Positions 50,722-60,463 of a stretch of 64,000 bases of DNA are shown piece by piece. The stretch comes from Marisediminitalea aggregata (lineage in GTDB: Bacteria > Pseudomonadota > Gammaproteobacteria > Enterobacterales > Alteromonadaceae). Both the position numbers and the translations under genes were made by a program. Below the pieces are notes generated by a model. That model searched no databases. It was not told the origin of the DNA and saw only the letters and a program-made list of their open reading frames with translations. Every line of letters begins with the position of its first letter. Within the stretch, counting starts at the first letter, position 1. The stretch spans positions 1 to 64,000 of the forward strand of contig NZ_FQWD01000006.1 of assembly GCF_900129565.1 (NCBI RefSeq), read 5' to 3'.

Positions 50722-51423
50722 ATGCGTTTTAACATGTTGTGTGCATTGATCGTGAGTGTCGGACTTTCGAGCAGTGCTTTTGCCGCCAATACCCACGAGC
50801 ATCGCAGGTTAGTTAATGTGTCTGGTCAGGGGGCGGTCAGCGTTGTACCCGATGCTTTTACAGTCAGTGTTGTGCTGGAAGAACGCGGTCCTGTTGTCAG
50901 TAAGTTAAATCAGCAAATGTCAGACCGATTGGCATCAGTCGTCCAATTTTTACTGAAGTCCGGCGTAGAAGAAAAGCACATTCAGTCCATGTCAGTTAAT
51001 TTAAACCCGTGGTACGAGCACACGCCGAATGGCAGGCAAGACAAGGGCTTCATTTTAAGTCGAGAGGTACGCGTAACCTCTACGGAGCTGCAATCTTACG
51101 ACTCAATTCTCGATGGTATTCTAGGGCGTGGCGTAGACCGCATTCAGCGTTTTGAATTTATTAATTTAGATGCTGGCGAAGCCTATCAGCAGGCGCTGAT
51201 AGCTGCTGTACAGGATGCAAAAGTACGAGCGGGCTTGTTAGCGCGCGAAATGGGAGTAAAATTGGGTAACGTAATTACCATTAATGAATCAGCCGGACAC
51301 AGCATGCCGCCCGTTATGGCCACTATGCGAATGAAAGACGAGATGAGCAGTAGCTTGCCTGGTCAGTCAGACATAACAGCCACCGTGTCAGTGTCATTTG
51401 AGCTAATAGAAAAATATCACTAA
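50722..51423 (+). CDS. SIMPL domain (DUF541) periplasmic protein
   Basis: A 233-residue exported protein with a signal peptide (about residues 1-22, cleavage after AFA). The SIMPL/DUF541 domain is recognised by RLVNVSGQGAVSVVPDAF at its start, a helix of about 25 residues (LNQQMSDRLASVVQFLLKSG), and the pattern TATVSVSFEL at the end. Members such as E. coli YggE relate to oxidative-stress resistance, without a known activity. AAAGGAG precedes the ATG at 50722. The msrC gene follows 12 bp later, so they may be co-transcribed. Confidence 0.88.
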   Translation: MRFNMLCALIVSVGLSSSAFAANTHEHRRLVNVSGQGAVSVVPDAFTVSVVLEERGPVVSKLNQQMSDRLASVVQFLLKSGVEEKHIQSMSVNLNPWYEHTPNGRQDKGFILSREVRVTSTELQSYDSILDGILGRGVDRIQRFEFINLDAGEAYQQALIAAVQDAKVRAGLLAREMGVKLGNVITINESAGHSMPPVMATMRMKDEMSSSLPGQSDITATVSVSFELIEKYH

Positions 51424-51435
51424 GAGAGACAGAAT

Positions 51436-51894
51436 TTGACAAGCAGTACCTTTTATTCACAGCTCGCCGCTCAGGCCCGTAGTTTGGTAGAGGGCGAGCG
51501 CGACATGATTGCCAACATGGCTAACATTAGCGCACTATTGTTTAACCAGATGGACGATGTCAATTGGGCGGGTTTTTATTTGTATAAAGAAGACCAGTTG
51601 GTTTTAGGGCCGTTTCAGGGGCAGCCAGCCTGCATCCGCATCCCAATGGGTAAAGGCGTCTGTGGCACGGCAGCAGCAACCAATACGGTGCAACGAATAG
51701 AAGACGTTCACCAGTTCGAAGGCCATATTGCCTGTGACGCTGCGTCAAACTCTGAAATTGTGATCCCCATTGTGGTCAATAACCAGTTAATTGGTGTGCT
51801 GGATATCGACAGCCCGAAGCTGTCGCGCTTTACAGCAGAAGACGAGGCGGGTCTGTGTGAGATTGTAGGTGTCCTGAGTCGTACATTGGTATGA
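51436..51894 (+). CDS. msrC: Free methionine-(R)-sulfoxide reductase (GAF domain)
   Basis: A 152-residue single GAF-domain enzyme reducing free L-methionine-(R)-sulfoxide with thioredoxin. The three redox Cys are C66, C76 and C100, with spacings of 10 and 24 identical to E. coli fRMsr (C84, C94, C118). The ligand-pocket motif IVIPIVVNNQLIGVLDIDSP is present. TTG start at 51436 follows AGAGAGACAG. It overlaps the next small gene by 4 bp, forming a coupled run toward proQ-prc; yebR (msrC) is near proQ-prc in E. coli too. Confidence 0.93.
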   Translation: MTSSTFYSQLAAQARSLVEGERDMIANMANISALLFNQMDDVNWAGFYLYKEDQLVLGPFQGQPACIRIPMGKGVCGTAAATNTVQRIEDVHQFEGHIACDAASNSEIVIPIVVNNQLIGVLDIDSPKLSRFTAEDEAGLCEIVGVLSRTLV

Positions 51895-52175
51895 AGCATT
51901 TGATTGACATTCAGGTGGTGCTTGCCACCTGGCAGGACATGGAAGATGTATTTGAAGAGCCAGATGAGGCAGCTGAACGGTTAAATACCATATTGCATAT
52001 GGTATATGACCGTGCTGAAGAAGACATTTCAGTGGAGCGGCTTGAAGGTCTGCTGTCTCATACCTGGTCAATTTGGCATCAAGATGAAAATTTATTGTAC
52101 GTAAATGACGATGATTTGCTTGATTGGGTTGACCATCTGCTAGCAACTTGGGATGATGCAGACAATCTCGATTAA
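51891..52175 (+). CDS. Small acidic protein between msrC and proQ
   Basis: A 94-residue, very acidic soluble protein (helical EDVFEEPDEAAERLNTILHMV, then LLYVNDDDLLDWVDHLLATW). No family recognised. It overlaps msrC by 4 bp (ATGA type) and lies 21 bp before proQ, so it is part of that transcription unit. Conserved position would suggest a function linked to the ProQ/Prc group, but I cannot confirm conservation here. Confidence 0.68.
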   Translation: MKHLIDIQVVLATWQDMEDVFEEPDEAAERLNTILHMVYDRAEEDISVERLEGLLSHTWSIWHQDENLLYVNDDDLLDWVDHLLATWDDADNLD

Positions 52176-52196
52176 CTCATATACACGTTAATATTG

Positions 52197-52862
52197 ATGG
52201 AATCATCACAGAAGTTTAGTAACAGTAAAGAAGTCATCGCCTTTCTGGCGGAGACATTCCCGAAATGCTTCAGCCTGGAAGGTGAAGCTCGTCCTTTAAA
52301 AATTGGTATTTTCCAGGATTTGGCCGAGCGCCTGCAGGAAGACGAACGGGTTAGTAAAACCTTGTTACGTTCCAGTCTGCGTCATTACACCAACAGCTGG
52401 CGTTACCTTTACAGTATTAAAAAAGGTAACCACCGCGTTGACTTAGATGGTAATCAGGATGCTGCGATTGAGCAGGAGCATGAAGATCACGCTAAACAAC
52501 AGCTGGAGGAAAGCAAAGCCAAAGCGGCCGAAAAACGCAAAGCGGCGGGTAAGCCACCTCGCAAAAAGCCAGACGGCAGACCAGCTGCTAAAAATGGCGG
52601 TGAACGCCAGGCGAAATCAGCGCCAGGCCGCTATAATGGAACTAAATCCAAAACAAACAGACCAACTAAAGTACCCCCAGCGAAATTAACAGACGCAGAT
52701 CTTACTACCGGTACAGCAGTTACAGTGAAGCTGGGTAAAGCGCCTATGCATGCTGTAATTACCGAAGTAGCGAAAGACGGTGTTCATGTTCAACTGGATA
52801 CGGGGATGGTGGTTAAAGTCAACCCAGAGGCTTTACGTCTAGCACGTTCCAAGAGGTCGTAA
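52197..52862 (+). CDS. proQ: RNA chaperone ProQ
   Basis: A 222-residue ProQ/FinO-family RNA-binding protein. The FinO-like domain (about residues 5-120) shows SKEVIAFLAETFPKCFSLEG, RPLKIGIFQDLAERL and HYTNSWRYLYSIKKGN. A long Lys/Ala/Pro-rich linker (about 115-165) and a C-terminal Tudor/SH3-like domain (GKAPMHAVITEVAKDGVHVQ) follow, giving the full ProQ architecture. ProQ binds structured RNAs and mRNA 3' ends. ATG at 52197 is used; a TTG at 52194 is directly before it. prc begins 1 bp after its stop. Confidence 0.95.
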   Translation: MESSQKFSNSKEVIAFLAETFPKCFSLEGEARPLKIGIFQDLAERLQEDERVSKTLLRSSLRHYTNSWRYLYSIKKGNHRVDLDGNQDAAIEQEHEDHAKQQLEESKAKAAEKRKAAGKPPRKKPDGRPAAKNGGERQAKSAPGRYNGTKSKTNRPTKVPPAKLTDADLTTGTAVTVKLGKAPMHAVITEVAKDGVHVQLDTGMVVKVNPEALRLARSKRS

Positions 52863-52863
52863 T

Positions 52864-54903
52864 ATGAAAGATTTACTCCGAGTTTCAGTCGCCGGTGCTA
52901 TTTTAGCGCTAAGTGTTGGCGCTGGTGCCGTTACATCAGGTAATAGCGTAGAAGATTTGCCGGTTCTCCAACAGGAGCCACAGCACTCGTCTGCCGCTAA
53001 GCGAATAAGTACGTTGTTCACCCGTGAGCATTACAAGCTTATTAAACTTGATGATGCACTCTCGGAGAAAGTCTACGATCGATTTTTGCGGGCTTTGGAC
53101 GGCAACCGCAATGTGTTTTTGCAATCAGACATTGACGGCTTTGCTAAATACCGCGACGAATTTGACGATGCATTAACCCGCGGTAATTTGCAAATCGCGT
53201 ACGACATGTACAACATCAATCTGGAACGACGCGTAGAGCGCTATAAGTTTGCGCTCAAGCAGCTCGATACGCCGTTTGATTTTGAAAAAGCGGGCGACAA
53301 GTTCTATTACGACCGTGAAGAAGCGCCATGGGCTACTGATATGGCAGAACTCGATGAGTTATGGCGTCAGCGTGTTAAATACGACGCGCTTAACCTGAAG
53401 CTCGCGGGCAAAGAGCCAGAAAAAATTAAAGAGTTGCTGACCAAGCGCTATGAGCGTGCCATTAAGCGTTTGAAACAAACGCAAAGCGAAGATGTGTTTC
53501 AAACCGTAATGAATTCGTTTGCACGTAGTATTGAAGCGCATACCAGTTATTTATCGCCCCGTAATGCAGACCGCTTCCAGATGGACATGAATCTGTCTCT
53601 GGAAGGTATTGGTGCAGTACTACAAAGTGAAGACGATTTTACTGTCATCAAGAGCATTGTAGCCGGCGGCCCTGCCGACAAAACGAAGGCTTTGAAGCCC
53701 GAAGACAAGATCGTGGGTGTCGCTCAGGGTGATGAAGATTTTGTTGATGTTATCGGCTGGCGTTTAGACGACGTGGTTGAACTGATCAAAGGCCCAAAGG
53801 GCAGTGAAGTACGCTTACAGGTTCAAAAAGGAACTGGCGACAGCACCGCGATCTCGGTGATCAATATCGTTCGCGACAAAATTAAACTGGAAGACCGCGC
53901 CGCCAAGTCAGAAGTGTTTGTGCCTGAGTCAGGTCCACACCAAGGCGAAAAAATTGGCGTTATCGATATACCCAGTTTCTATAACAACCTACACGTTGAT
54001 GTACTTAAAGAAATCAACGCGTTAAAAGCGCAAGATGTAAAAGGCATTATTGTTGACTTGCGCGGTAATGGCGGTGGTTCGCTGTCTGAAGCGACACTGG
54101 TTTCAGGTTTGTTTATTGAGGCAGGACCGGTAGTTCAGATCCGTTATGAAGGCGGGCGCATGAGTGTGAATAAAGACACCGATGGACGTGTTGCTTATTC
54201 CGGACCTTTAACGGTGCTGGTTGACCGTTACAGCGCTTCGGCGTCAGAGATCTTTGCCGCAGCGATGCAGGATTACAATCGCGCATTAATCATCGGTGAG
54301 CAAACTTTCGGTAAAGGTACGGTTCAACAACACAAAGGGTTGGGACGTATCTACGATTTATACGAAAACCCGCTGGGCAGTGTGCAATACACCATCGCTA
54401 AGTTCTATCGTATCAATGGCGGCAGTACGCAGCACAAAGGTGTTGTGCCTGATATTTTGTTCCCTTCTCCAATAGATCCGGCAGAGTGGGGCGAAAGTCA
54501 GGAAGAAAACGCATTGCCGTGGGATAGCATTAAACGAGCTAATTACACCACGTTTGGTGATTCCCAGTCTGCAATTGACGTTCTGGCGGCAAAACATAAT
54601 GCGCGCATTTTACAGGATCCTGAGTTTGCGTATATTCAGCAAGACATTGAAGAATATCGTAAAAATAAAGACAAAGCGTTTATTTCCCTGGTTGAATCAG
54701 AACGTTTGGCTGAGAAGGAAAAAAACGAAGCTGAAGCGCTGACGCGTGCAAACGAGCGTCTGTTGCGGCTGGGTTTACCCAAGGTGGAAAACCTTGATGA
54801 CCTGCCAGAGGCTTTGGACGACATCGACCCCTATTTGTCGGAAGCGGCAAACATTACACTGGACATGGTTGAGACAGGTAAGTACGCATTTAAACAAGGG
54901 TAA
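52864..54903 (+). CDS. prc: Tail-specific (C-terminal processing) protease Prc
   Basis: A 679-residue periplasmic S41 protease with a signal peptide at about residues 1-22. It has an N-terminal helical domain, a PDZ domain (SLEGIGAVLQSEDDFTVI to SEVRLQVQKGTGD) and the Ser/Lys dyad S459 (SASASEIFA) and K484 (FGKGTVQ), with spacing as in E. coli Prc (25). Prc degrades proteins with non-polar C-termini, such as tagged or cell-wall enzymes. Its position after proQ is as in E. coli. A strong terminator follows after 15 bp. Confidence 0.96.
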   Translation: MKDLLRVSVAGAILALSVGAGAVTSGNSVEDLPVLQQEPQHSSAAKRISTLFTREHYKLIKLDDALSEKVYDRFLRALDGNRNVFLQSDIDGFAKYRDEFDDALTRGNLQIAYDMYNINLERRVERYKFALKQLDTPFDFEKAGDKFYYDREEAPWATDMAELDELWRQRVKYDALNLKLAGKEPEKIKELLTKRYERAIKRLKQTQSEDVFQTVMNSFARSIEAHTSYLSPRNADRFQMDMNLSLEGIGAVLQSEDDFTVIKSIVAGGPADKTKALKPEDKIVGVAQGDEDFVDVIGWRLDDVVELIKGPKGSEVRLQVQKGTGDSTAISVINIVRDKIKLEDRAAKSEVFVPESGPHQGEKIGVIDIPSFYNNLHVDVLKEINALKAQDVKGIIVDLRGNGGGSLSEATLVSGLFIEAGPVVQIRYEGGRMSVNKDTDGRVAYSGPLTVLVDRYSASASEIFAAAMQDYNRALIIGEQTFGKGTVQQHKGLGRIYDLYENPLGSVQYTIAKFYRINGGSTQHKGVVPDILFPSPIDPAEWGESQEENALPWDSIKRANYTTFGDSQSAIDVLAAKHNARILQDPEFAYIQQDIEEYRKNKDKAFISLVESERLAEKEKNEAEALTRANERLLRLGLPKVENLDDLPEALDDIDPYLSEAANITLDMVETGKYAFKQG

Positions 54904-54917
54904 TATCAGAAATACCG

Positions 54918-54945
54918 AAAGGGCTGGCGTTTGCCAGCCCTTTTT
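54918..54945 (+). terminator. Rho-independent terminator after prc
   Basis: GGGCTGGC-GTTT-GCCAGCCC stem followed by TTTTT. Confidence 0.92.
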
Positions 54946-55018
54946 CATTCAAAAAGCAGTGTTGAAAAATACAACAACAAAATAAAATCATTATTAAAAC
55001 AATAATAAAGGGAACAAT

Positions 55019-56353
55019 ATGGCGATTCGCGGTGAGTTTTCTTCCCGTATCGGGTTTATCCTGGCGGCAGCGGGGTCAGCAGTTGGACTGGGTAACATCT
55101 GGGGGTTTCCTACCCAGGTAGCCAGTAATGGTGGAGCGGCTTTTGTACTGGTCTATTTAATGTTAGCGTTTGCGCTGGCATATCCGGTGCTTATGGCAGA
55201 ACTGATCATTGGTCGGGCTCACAGAGCCAACATGGTCGACTCGCTTGGACAGATCACGTCAAATCCATTGGGCCGCCTGACGGGTTTGTGGGGTTGTATA
55301 ACCGTATCGCTGATACTGGCTTTCTACGCCATTGTCGGCGGCTGGATGATTGCTTATTTTGGTGAATCGGTCACACGCCCGGTTGTTTCACAGGCTGTCA
55401 GTGATTGGTTTGTTAGCTATTCTATTAGCAGCAATCTGATTTTTTGTGCGCTATTCCTAAGTTTAACATCGTACATCGTACTCGGTGGTGTAAAAGCCGG
55501 TATCGAACGGTGGTCTGTGCGTTTAATGCCAACCCTGTTCATACTAATGGGCTTACTGATTGTTTATGTCAGTTTCCAACCTGGCGCAAGTGAAGGCTGG
55601 GCGGCTTATCTGGTTCCCGACTTTACCCGGGTATTGAATCCCGATCTGCTCATTGATGCTATGGGGCAGGCGTTCTTTTCCATGTCTCTGGGTGTAGGTA
55701 CTATGCTGGTCTACGGCTCGTACATGAGTAAAAAGGAGGACCTGCCAAGTATTGGTGCCTGGGTGGCATTAGTGGATATCGGTGTTGCTATCATCGCCGG
55801 TATGTTAATTATCCCTGCGATGTATGTGGCGCTAAACAACGGCGTACAAATTTTCTCGGAGTCGGGGGATTTAATCGCTGGCGACCAGTTAATTTTCACC
55901 GTGTTACCTGCATTATTTAAAACTATAGGGCCGATAGGCTTATTGGTGTCCGTGGTGTTCTTTGCACTTATGGTGATTGCCGCTTTAACCAGCTCTATTT
56001 CAATGCTGGAAGTGCCGGTAGCTTATTTATCTGAAAGCCGGAATATGCCACGCAAACGCGCGGTGTGGATTGTAACCACCACCATTTTCCTGCTCAGCGC
56101 GATTATTATTCTGAATTTCTCTACACTTTTCGGCTTAGTTATTGCGCTAACGACGAAGTACAGTCAGCCGTTGTTAGGCTTCGCACTGTGTATTTTTGCC
56201 GGCTGGGTGTGGAAGCGAAATGAAATTCTGGCCGAGCTGAAGGCCAGTGCCCCCGATATGGAACAGCGCCTGTTTTGGAAAATTTGGCCTTGGTATGTAA
56301 AGTTTGTGTGTCCGGTTGTCATTCTTGTGATGTTTTATCGGTCGGTGATGTAA
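55019..56353 (+). CDS. Neurotransmitter:sodium symporter (NSS/SNF) family transporter
   Basis: A 444-residue inner-membrane Na+-coupled transporter of the LeuT/MhsT fold. The hallmark unwound helix 1 (RIGFILAAAGSAVGLGNIWG) is present, followed by GAAFVLVYLM and about ten more hydrophobic segments. Such proteins import amino acids or related amines; substrate is not inferable. ATG at 55019 preceded by AAGGGAAC. It is followed after 9 bp by an NhaC-type antiporter, so sodium recycling by the pair is a plausible inference. Confidence 0.9.
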   Translation: MAIRGEFSSRIGFILAAAGSAVGLGNIWGFPTQVASNGGAAFVLVYLMLAFALAYPVLMAELIIGRAHRANMVDSLGQITSNPLGRLTGLWGCITVSLILAFYAIVGGWMIAYFGESVTRPVVSQAVSDWFVSYSISSNLIFCALFLSLTSYIVLGGVKAGIERWSVRLMPTLFILMGLLIVYVSFQPGASEGWAAYLVPDFTRVLNPDLLIDAMGQAFFSMSLGVGTMLVYGSYMSKKEDLPSIGAWVALVDIGVAIIAGMLIIPAMYVALNNGVQIFSESGDLIAGDQLIFTVLPALFKTIGPIGLLVSVVFFALMVIAALTSSISMLEVPVAYLSESRNMPRKRAVWIVTTTIFLLSAIIILNFSTLFGLVIALTTKYSQPLLGFALCIFAGWVWKRNEILAELKASAPDMEQRLFWKIWPWYVKFVCPVVILVMFYRSVM

Positions 56354-56362
56354 GGAATAGTC

Positions 56363-57847
56363 ATGACGTCTCAACAAGAAATTAAACAACCCAGCTTACT
56401 GGACGCGTTAATCCCGATTGTCTCACTTGTACTAATGATGGGAACGGCGGTGTATCTGTTTTCTGACAATTCATCGTTCGGGCCCAACCAGATAGCTCTG
56501 TTAATTGGTACCGGTTTAGCGGCTATCATAGGCATGAAAAACGGCCACCGCTGGAAAGATATTGAAGCGGGCATTATTCAGGGCATTTCAGTCTCTCTGG
56601 GGGCTTGCCTGATATTACTGGCAGTGGGTTCATTAATTGGTACCTGGATGCTTGCCGGCACTGTGCCTACACTCATTTATTACGGCCTTGAACTGCTTAA
56701 TCCGTCTATGTTTTACGCGGCCAGCTGTTTAATTTGTGCGGTAGTGGCAATGAGTATCGGCAGCTCCTGGACAACCGCTGCGACCGTTGGTGTAGCTCTG
56801 ATGGGTGTAGCCGCGGGTATGGACATGTCTGCGGCAATTACTGCAGGTGCAGTGGTCTCTGGTGCCTATTTTGGTGACAAGATTTCACCACTTTCAGAAA
56901 CAACCAATTTGGCACCTGCAGTTGCCGGCGTAGATCTGTTTGAACACATCCGCTACATGCTATGGACAACGATCCCCAGCTTTATCATTGCGCTTATTCT
57001 GTTTGTTATTCTGGGTTTTAGCGCGTCTACAGAACAGTCAGCGGCGAAGATTCAGGAAATGCAGTTGCTGTTGGAAAACACCTTTAATCTGAATCTGTTC
57101 ATGCTTGTGCCCCTTGTTGTGTTGCTAACGCTTGCTGTGCGAAAGATGCCCGCTTTTCCAGCGGTGGCTATTGGAGCATTATTAGGCGGAGCCTGGGCCA
57201 TTATCTTCCAAACCGATGTTGTACTTGGCATGAAAGACGGAGCAGACTCAGACGTAGTGGGCACCGTTAAGGTGGTGTGGACTGCGTTATTCGATGGTGT
57301 GAGCTTTGACACAGGTGATGGCACGCTGGACAGCTTGCTTAGCCGTGGTGGTATGTCATCAATGCTCAACACCATCTGGTTAATTATTTGCGCCATGTCA
57401 TTTGGTGCGGTACTGGAGCGGGTAGGTCTGCTCAATCGTGCGGTCAGTGCTATTTTACATGGTGCCAAAACCGCAGGTGCAATGGTAACCCGCACTATTT
57501 TTACCTGTATCGGCACTAACCTGATTACAGCTGATCAGTACATGGCAATCGTTATGCCTGGGCGCATGTACAAGCAAGAGTTCGAGAAGCGTGGATTAAA
57601 TCAGTTGAATTTATCCCGCAGCCTGGAAGACGGGGGCACCTTAACATCGCCACTCATTCCGTGGAACACCTGTGGTGCCTACATGCATGGCGTATTAATG
57701 GTACATCCGTTTGAATACATCTTTTACGCGTTCTTCAACGTAATTAACCCAATTCTGGCTATGATTTACGCGTATTTTGGTATCAAGATTTTGCGTATCA
57801 CACCACCCGAGTCCGTGGTTGAATCTTCCGTTTCTTCTGCAAAATAA
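56363..57847 (+). CDS. NhaC family Na+/H+ antiporter
   Basis: A 494-residue membrane protein of the NhaC family. Key blocks are MSIGSSWTTAATVGVALMGVAAG, SGAYFGDKISPLSETTNLAPA (near residues 170-190, the region with conserved acidic and Ser residues) and the C-terminal GGTLTSPLIPWNTCGAYM. About twelve membrane segments predicted. The family exchanges Na+ for H+ or organic anions. It follows the NSS gene directly and precedes pepN by 18 bp, suggesting one transcript for all. Confidence 0.9.
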   Translation: MTSQQEIKQPSLLDALIPIVSLVLMMGTAVYLFSDNSSFGPNQIALLIGTGLAAIIGMKNGHRWKDIEAGIIQGISVSLGACLILLAVGSLIGTWMLAGTVPTLIYYGLELLNPSMFYAASCLICAVVAMSIGSSWTTAATVGVALMGVAAGMDMSAAITAGAVVSGAYFGDKISPLSETTNLAPAVAGVDLFEHIRYMLWTTIPSFIIALILFVILGFSASTEQSAAKIQEMQLLLENTFNLNLFMLVPLVVLLTLAVRKMPAFPAVAIGALLGGAWAIIFQTDVVLGMKDGADSDVVGTVKVVWTALFDGVSFDTGDGTLDSLLSRGGMSSMLNTIWLIICAMSFGAVLERVGLLNRAVSAILHGAKTAGAMVTRTIFTCIGTNLITADQYMAIVMPGRMYKQEFEKRGLNQLNLSRSLEDGGTLTSPLIPWNTCGAYMHGVLMVHPFEYIFYAFFNVINPILAMIYAYFGIKILRITPPESVVESSVSSAK

Positions 57848-57865
57848 TTTAGTAAAGGAGAGTGT

Positions 57866-60463
57866 ATGACATTACTGGCTAAACGCCGAGCCGACTATCG
57901 CGCGCCGGCATTCACAATCAGCGATATTGATTTGAATGTAACATTGCATCCAACGGCAACACGGGTAGTTAGCAGCCTCCGAGTATCACGACAGGGTGAA
58001 CATACCGAGTCGTTGGTACTGGACGGCGAGCATTTAACATTAGTGTCCATACTCCTCGATGGCAAGCCGTTCAGTGACTACGCAAAAACCGGCACAGGTT
58101 TAACGCTGGCAAATGTGCCCGATGATTTTAACCTTACCATTGAGACGGTTATTAACCCTGAAGCTAACAAAGCATTGGAAGGGCTGTATTTATCGAATGG
58201 AGTTTATTGCACTCAGTGTGAAGCTGAAGGGTTTCGGCGTATTACCTATTACCTCGACCGCCCCGATGTACTGGCTAGATTTACTTGTACGATAACAGGC
58301 GATAAAGCCACATTACCGACCATGTTGGCCAATGGTAATCCTATTGCCCGCGGTGAAAACAGCGATGGTACGCATTGGGTTACCTGGGAAGATCCATATC
58401 CAAAACCCGCGTACCTGTTTGCATTGGTTGCCGGTAGCTTTGACCAGCTTTCAGATACGTTTATTACAGCGAGCGGTAAATCTGTTGCGCTTGAATTATA
58501 TGTAGATAAAGGCAAGCGAGACCGTGGTGTGTTTGCTCTGGAAGCGCTTAAGCGCTCCATGAAATGGGACGAAGAGGTATTCGGGTTGGAGTACGACCTG
58601 GATATTTACATGATTGTGGCCGTTGATTTTTTCAACATGGGTGCAATGGAAAACAAAGGCCTGAATGTATTTAACAGTAAATTCGTACTGGCCGATCAGG
58701 AAAGCGCCACGGATGAAGACTTCTTCAATGTAGAATCGGTGATTGCGCATGAGTATTTCCACAACTGGACAGGTAACCGTGTTACCTGCCGTGATTGGTT
58801 CCAGTTGAGCCTGAAAGAAGGGTTAACCGTTTTTCGCGATCAACAGTTTAGCTCTGATATGAGTTCGCCATTGAGTAACCGCATAAAACAGGTCCGGGTA
58901 ATGCGTGAACACCAGTTCGCTGAAGATGCCAGTGCCATGAGTCACCCAATTCGTCCTGATGAAGTTATTGAGATGAATAACTTCTACACTGTGACGGTGT
59001 ATGACAAAGGGGCTGAAGTGATCCGCATGATGCATACCTTGTTGGGTGCAGAGGGCTTCAGAGCTGGGATGGATGAATATTTCCGTCGCCATGACGGCCA
59101 GGCCGTTACCTGTGATGACTTTGTGTCTGCCATGCAGTCGGCGACGGATATCGATTTAACACATTTTTCTCTATGGTACAGCCAGTCAGGCACACCAACT
59201 GTGTCGGTTAAACGCGATGTTAAGCCCGGCTGCGAGGTTACCGTAACCCTTAAGCAACATACCCCGCCAACAGCGGATCAGGCGACAAAGCAAGCATTGT
59301 ATATTCCGTTACAAATTGAATTTATCAATGAGCGTGGCGAGCACGTTTTGCCGGACACACCTATGTATCGCGATAATCTGTGTATTCTTGACAAACCGGC
59401 TGTTACGTTAACGTTCACTGGCAAGGGTCGTCAGATTACGCCTGTTGCTTTGGGTAATTTTTCTGCGCCTGCAAAACTGCAATCTGATCTTACTCCGGAA
59501 GAGTACCTGCACGCATTCCGTTTTGCCGACGATGCGTTTTCTCGTTGGGACGCAATTCAGCAACTGTACAATTGGGCAATAGAGCAGTACTACACGAATC
59601 AACCGGAAAATGTCGGTCCCACAATCTGGCAAGGGCTGGTGTCAGCGGTGGACGCTGAGCAACAAAACCCGGAGTTATTAGCTGAATGTCTGGTTGTGCC
59701 GAGTTTTGAATCATTAATTCAAACACGAACTGACATTGATGTGCATGCTCTCTACAACGCCAGAGAGGCGTTTGTCGGTGATTTATCTGACAAGCTAGCG
59801 GGTATTTTGAACACTGTATATGAGCAAAACCAGACAGGCGATTATGCATATTCTGTAGAGCAGGTAAGTGCACGTCGCTGTAAAAATACGGTGTTGACTC
59901 TACTGGCTCGTCAACAGGATAGTGCCTCGTTAATTCGCGAACAATTTACTCAATCTGACAATATGTCAGACTCTTTGGGTGCCCTAAAAGCTGCGCAAAT
60001 TCAGGATCTAAAGCTGTTTAGTGAATTAATGCAACAGTTCGAGCAGCGTTGGCATAACGATCCACTGGTACTGGACAAGTGGTTTGGTTTGCATGCGACT
60101 TGCCCGCGAGACGATATACTGGCACAGCTTACGCTGCTGCGTCAGCATCCTCAATTCAGTCAGCAGAACCCCAACCGGGTGCGCGCCGTAGTAGGGAGCT
60201 TTGCTTTCTACAATACCACCGGTTTTCACGCCGATGATGGTTCTGGCTATCAGTTTTTGACTGATTATCTGATAGAACTTGATACCACCAATCCTCAGGT
60301 TGCGTCCCGATTAGTAACGCCATTAACGCAATGGCAGCACTATAATGGAGAACGACAAGCGCTCATGAAGCGCCAGTTATCCAGATTGTTAGATAACAAG
60401 AATCTGAGCAAAGATTTGTATGAAAAAGTCAGCAAGGCATTGAGCTTTGGTCACAATGACTAA
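57866..60463 (+). CDS. pepN: Aminopeptidase N
   Basis: An 865-residue M1-family zinc aminopeptidase removing N-terminal residues from peptides. The exopeptidase motif GAMEN is near residues 258-262, the zinc site HEYFH at 295-299 with the third ligand Glu about 20 residues later (LKEGL), as in E. coli PepN (870 residues). A C-terminal helical domain completes it. Cytoplasmic, no signal. The AAAGGAG motif precedes the ATG. Its tail overlaps the DUF2835 gene by 8 bp. Confidence 0.96.
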   Translation: MTLLAKRRADYRAPAFTISDIDLNVTLHPTATRVVSSLRVSRQGEHTESLVLDGEHLTLVSILLDGKPFSDYAKTGTGLTLANVPDDFNLTIETVINPEANKALEGLYLSNGVYCTQCEAEGFRRITYYLDRPDVLARFTCTITGDKATLPTMLANGNPIARGENSDGTHWVTWEDPYPKPAYLFALVAGSFDQLSDTFITASGKSVALELYVDKGKRDRGVFALEALKRSMKWDEEVFGLEYDLDIYMIVAVDFFNMGAMENKGLNVFNSKFVLADQESATDEDFFNVESVIAHEYFHNWTGNRVTCRDWFQLSLKEGLTVFRDQQFSSDMSSPLSNRIKQVRVMREHQFAEDASAMSHPIRPDEVIEMNNFYTVTVYDKGAEVIRMMHTLLGAEGFRAGMDEYFRRHDGQAVTCDDFVSAMQSATDIDLTHFSLWYSQSGTPTVSVKRDVKPGCEVTVTLKQHTPPTADQATKQALYIPLQIEFINERGEHVLPDTPMYRDNLCILDKPAVTLTFTGKGRQITPVALGNFSAPAKLQSDLTPEEYLHAFRFADDAFSRWDAIQQLYNWAIEQYYTNQPENVGPTIWQGLVSAVDAEQQNPELLAECLVVPSFESLIQTRTDIDVHALYNAREAFVGDLSDKLAGILNTVYEQNQTGDYAYSVEQVSARRCKNTVLTLLARQQDSASLIREQFTQSDNMSDSLGALKAAQIQDLKLFSELMQQFEQRWHNDPLVLDKWFGLHATCPRDDILAQLTLLRQHPQFSQQNPNRVRAVVGSFAFYNTTGFHADDGSGYQFLTDYLIELDTTNPQVASRLVTPLTQWQHYNGERQALMKRQLSRLLDNKNLSKDLYEKVSKALSFGHND

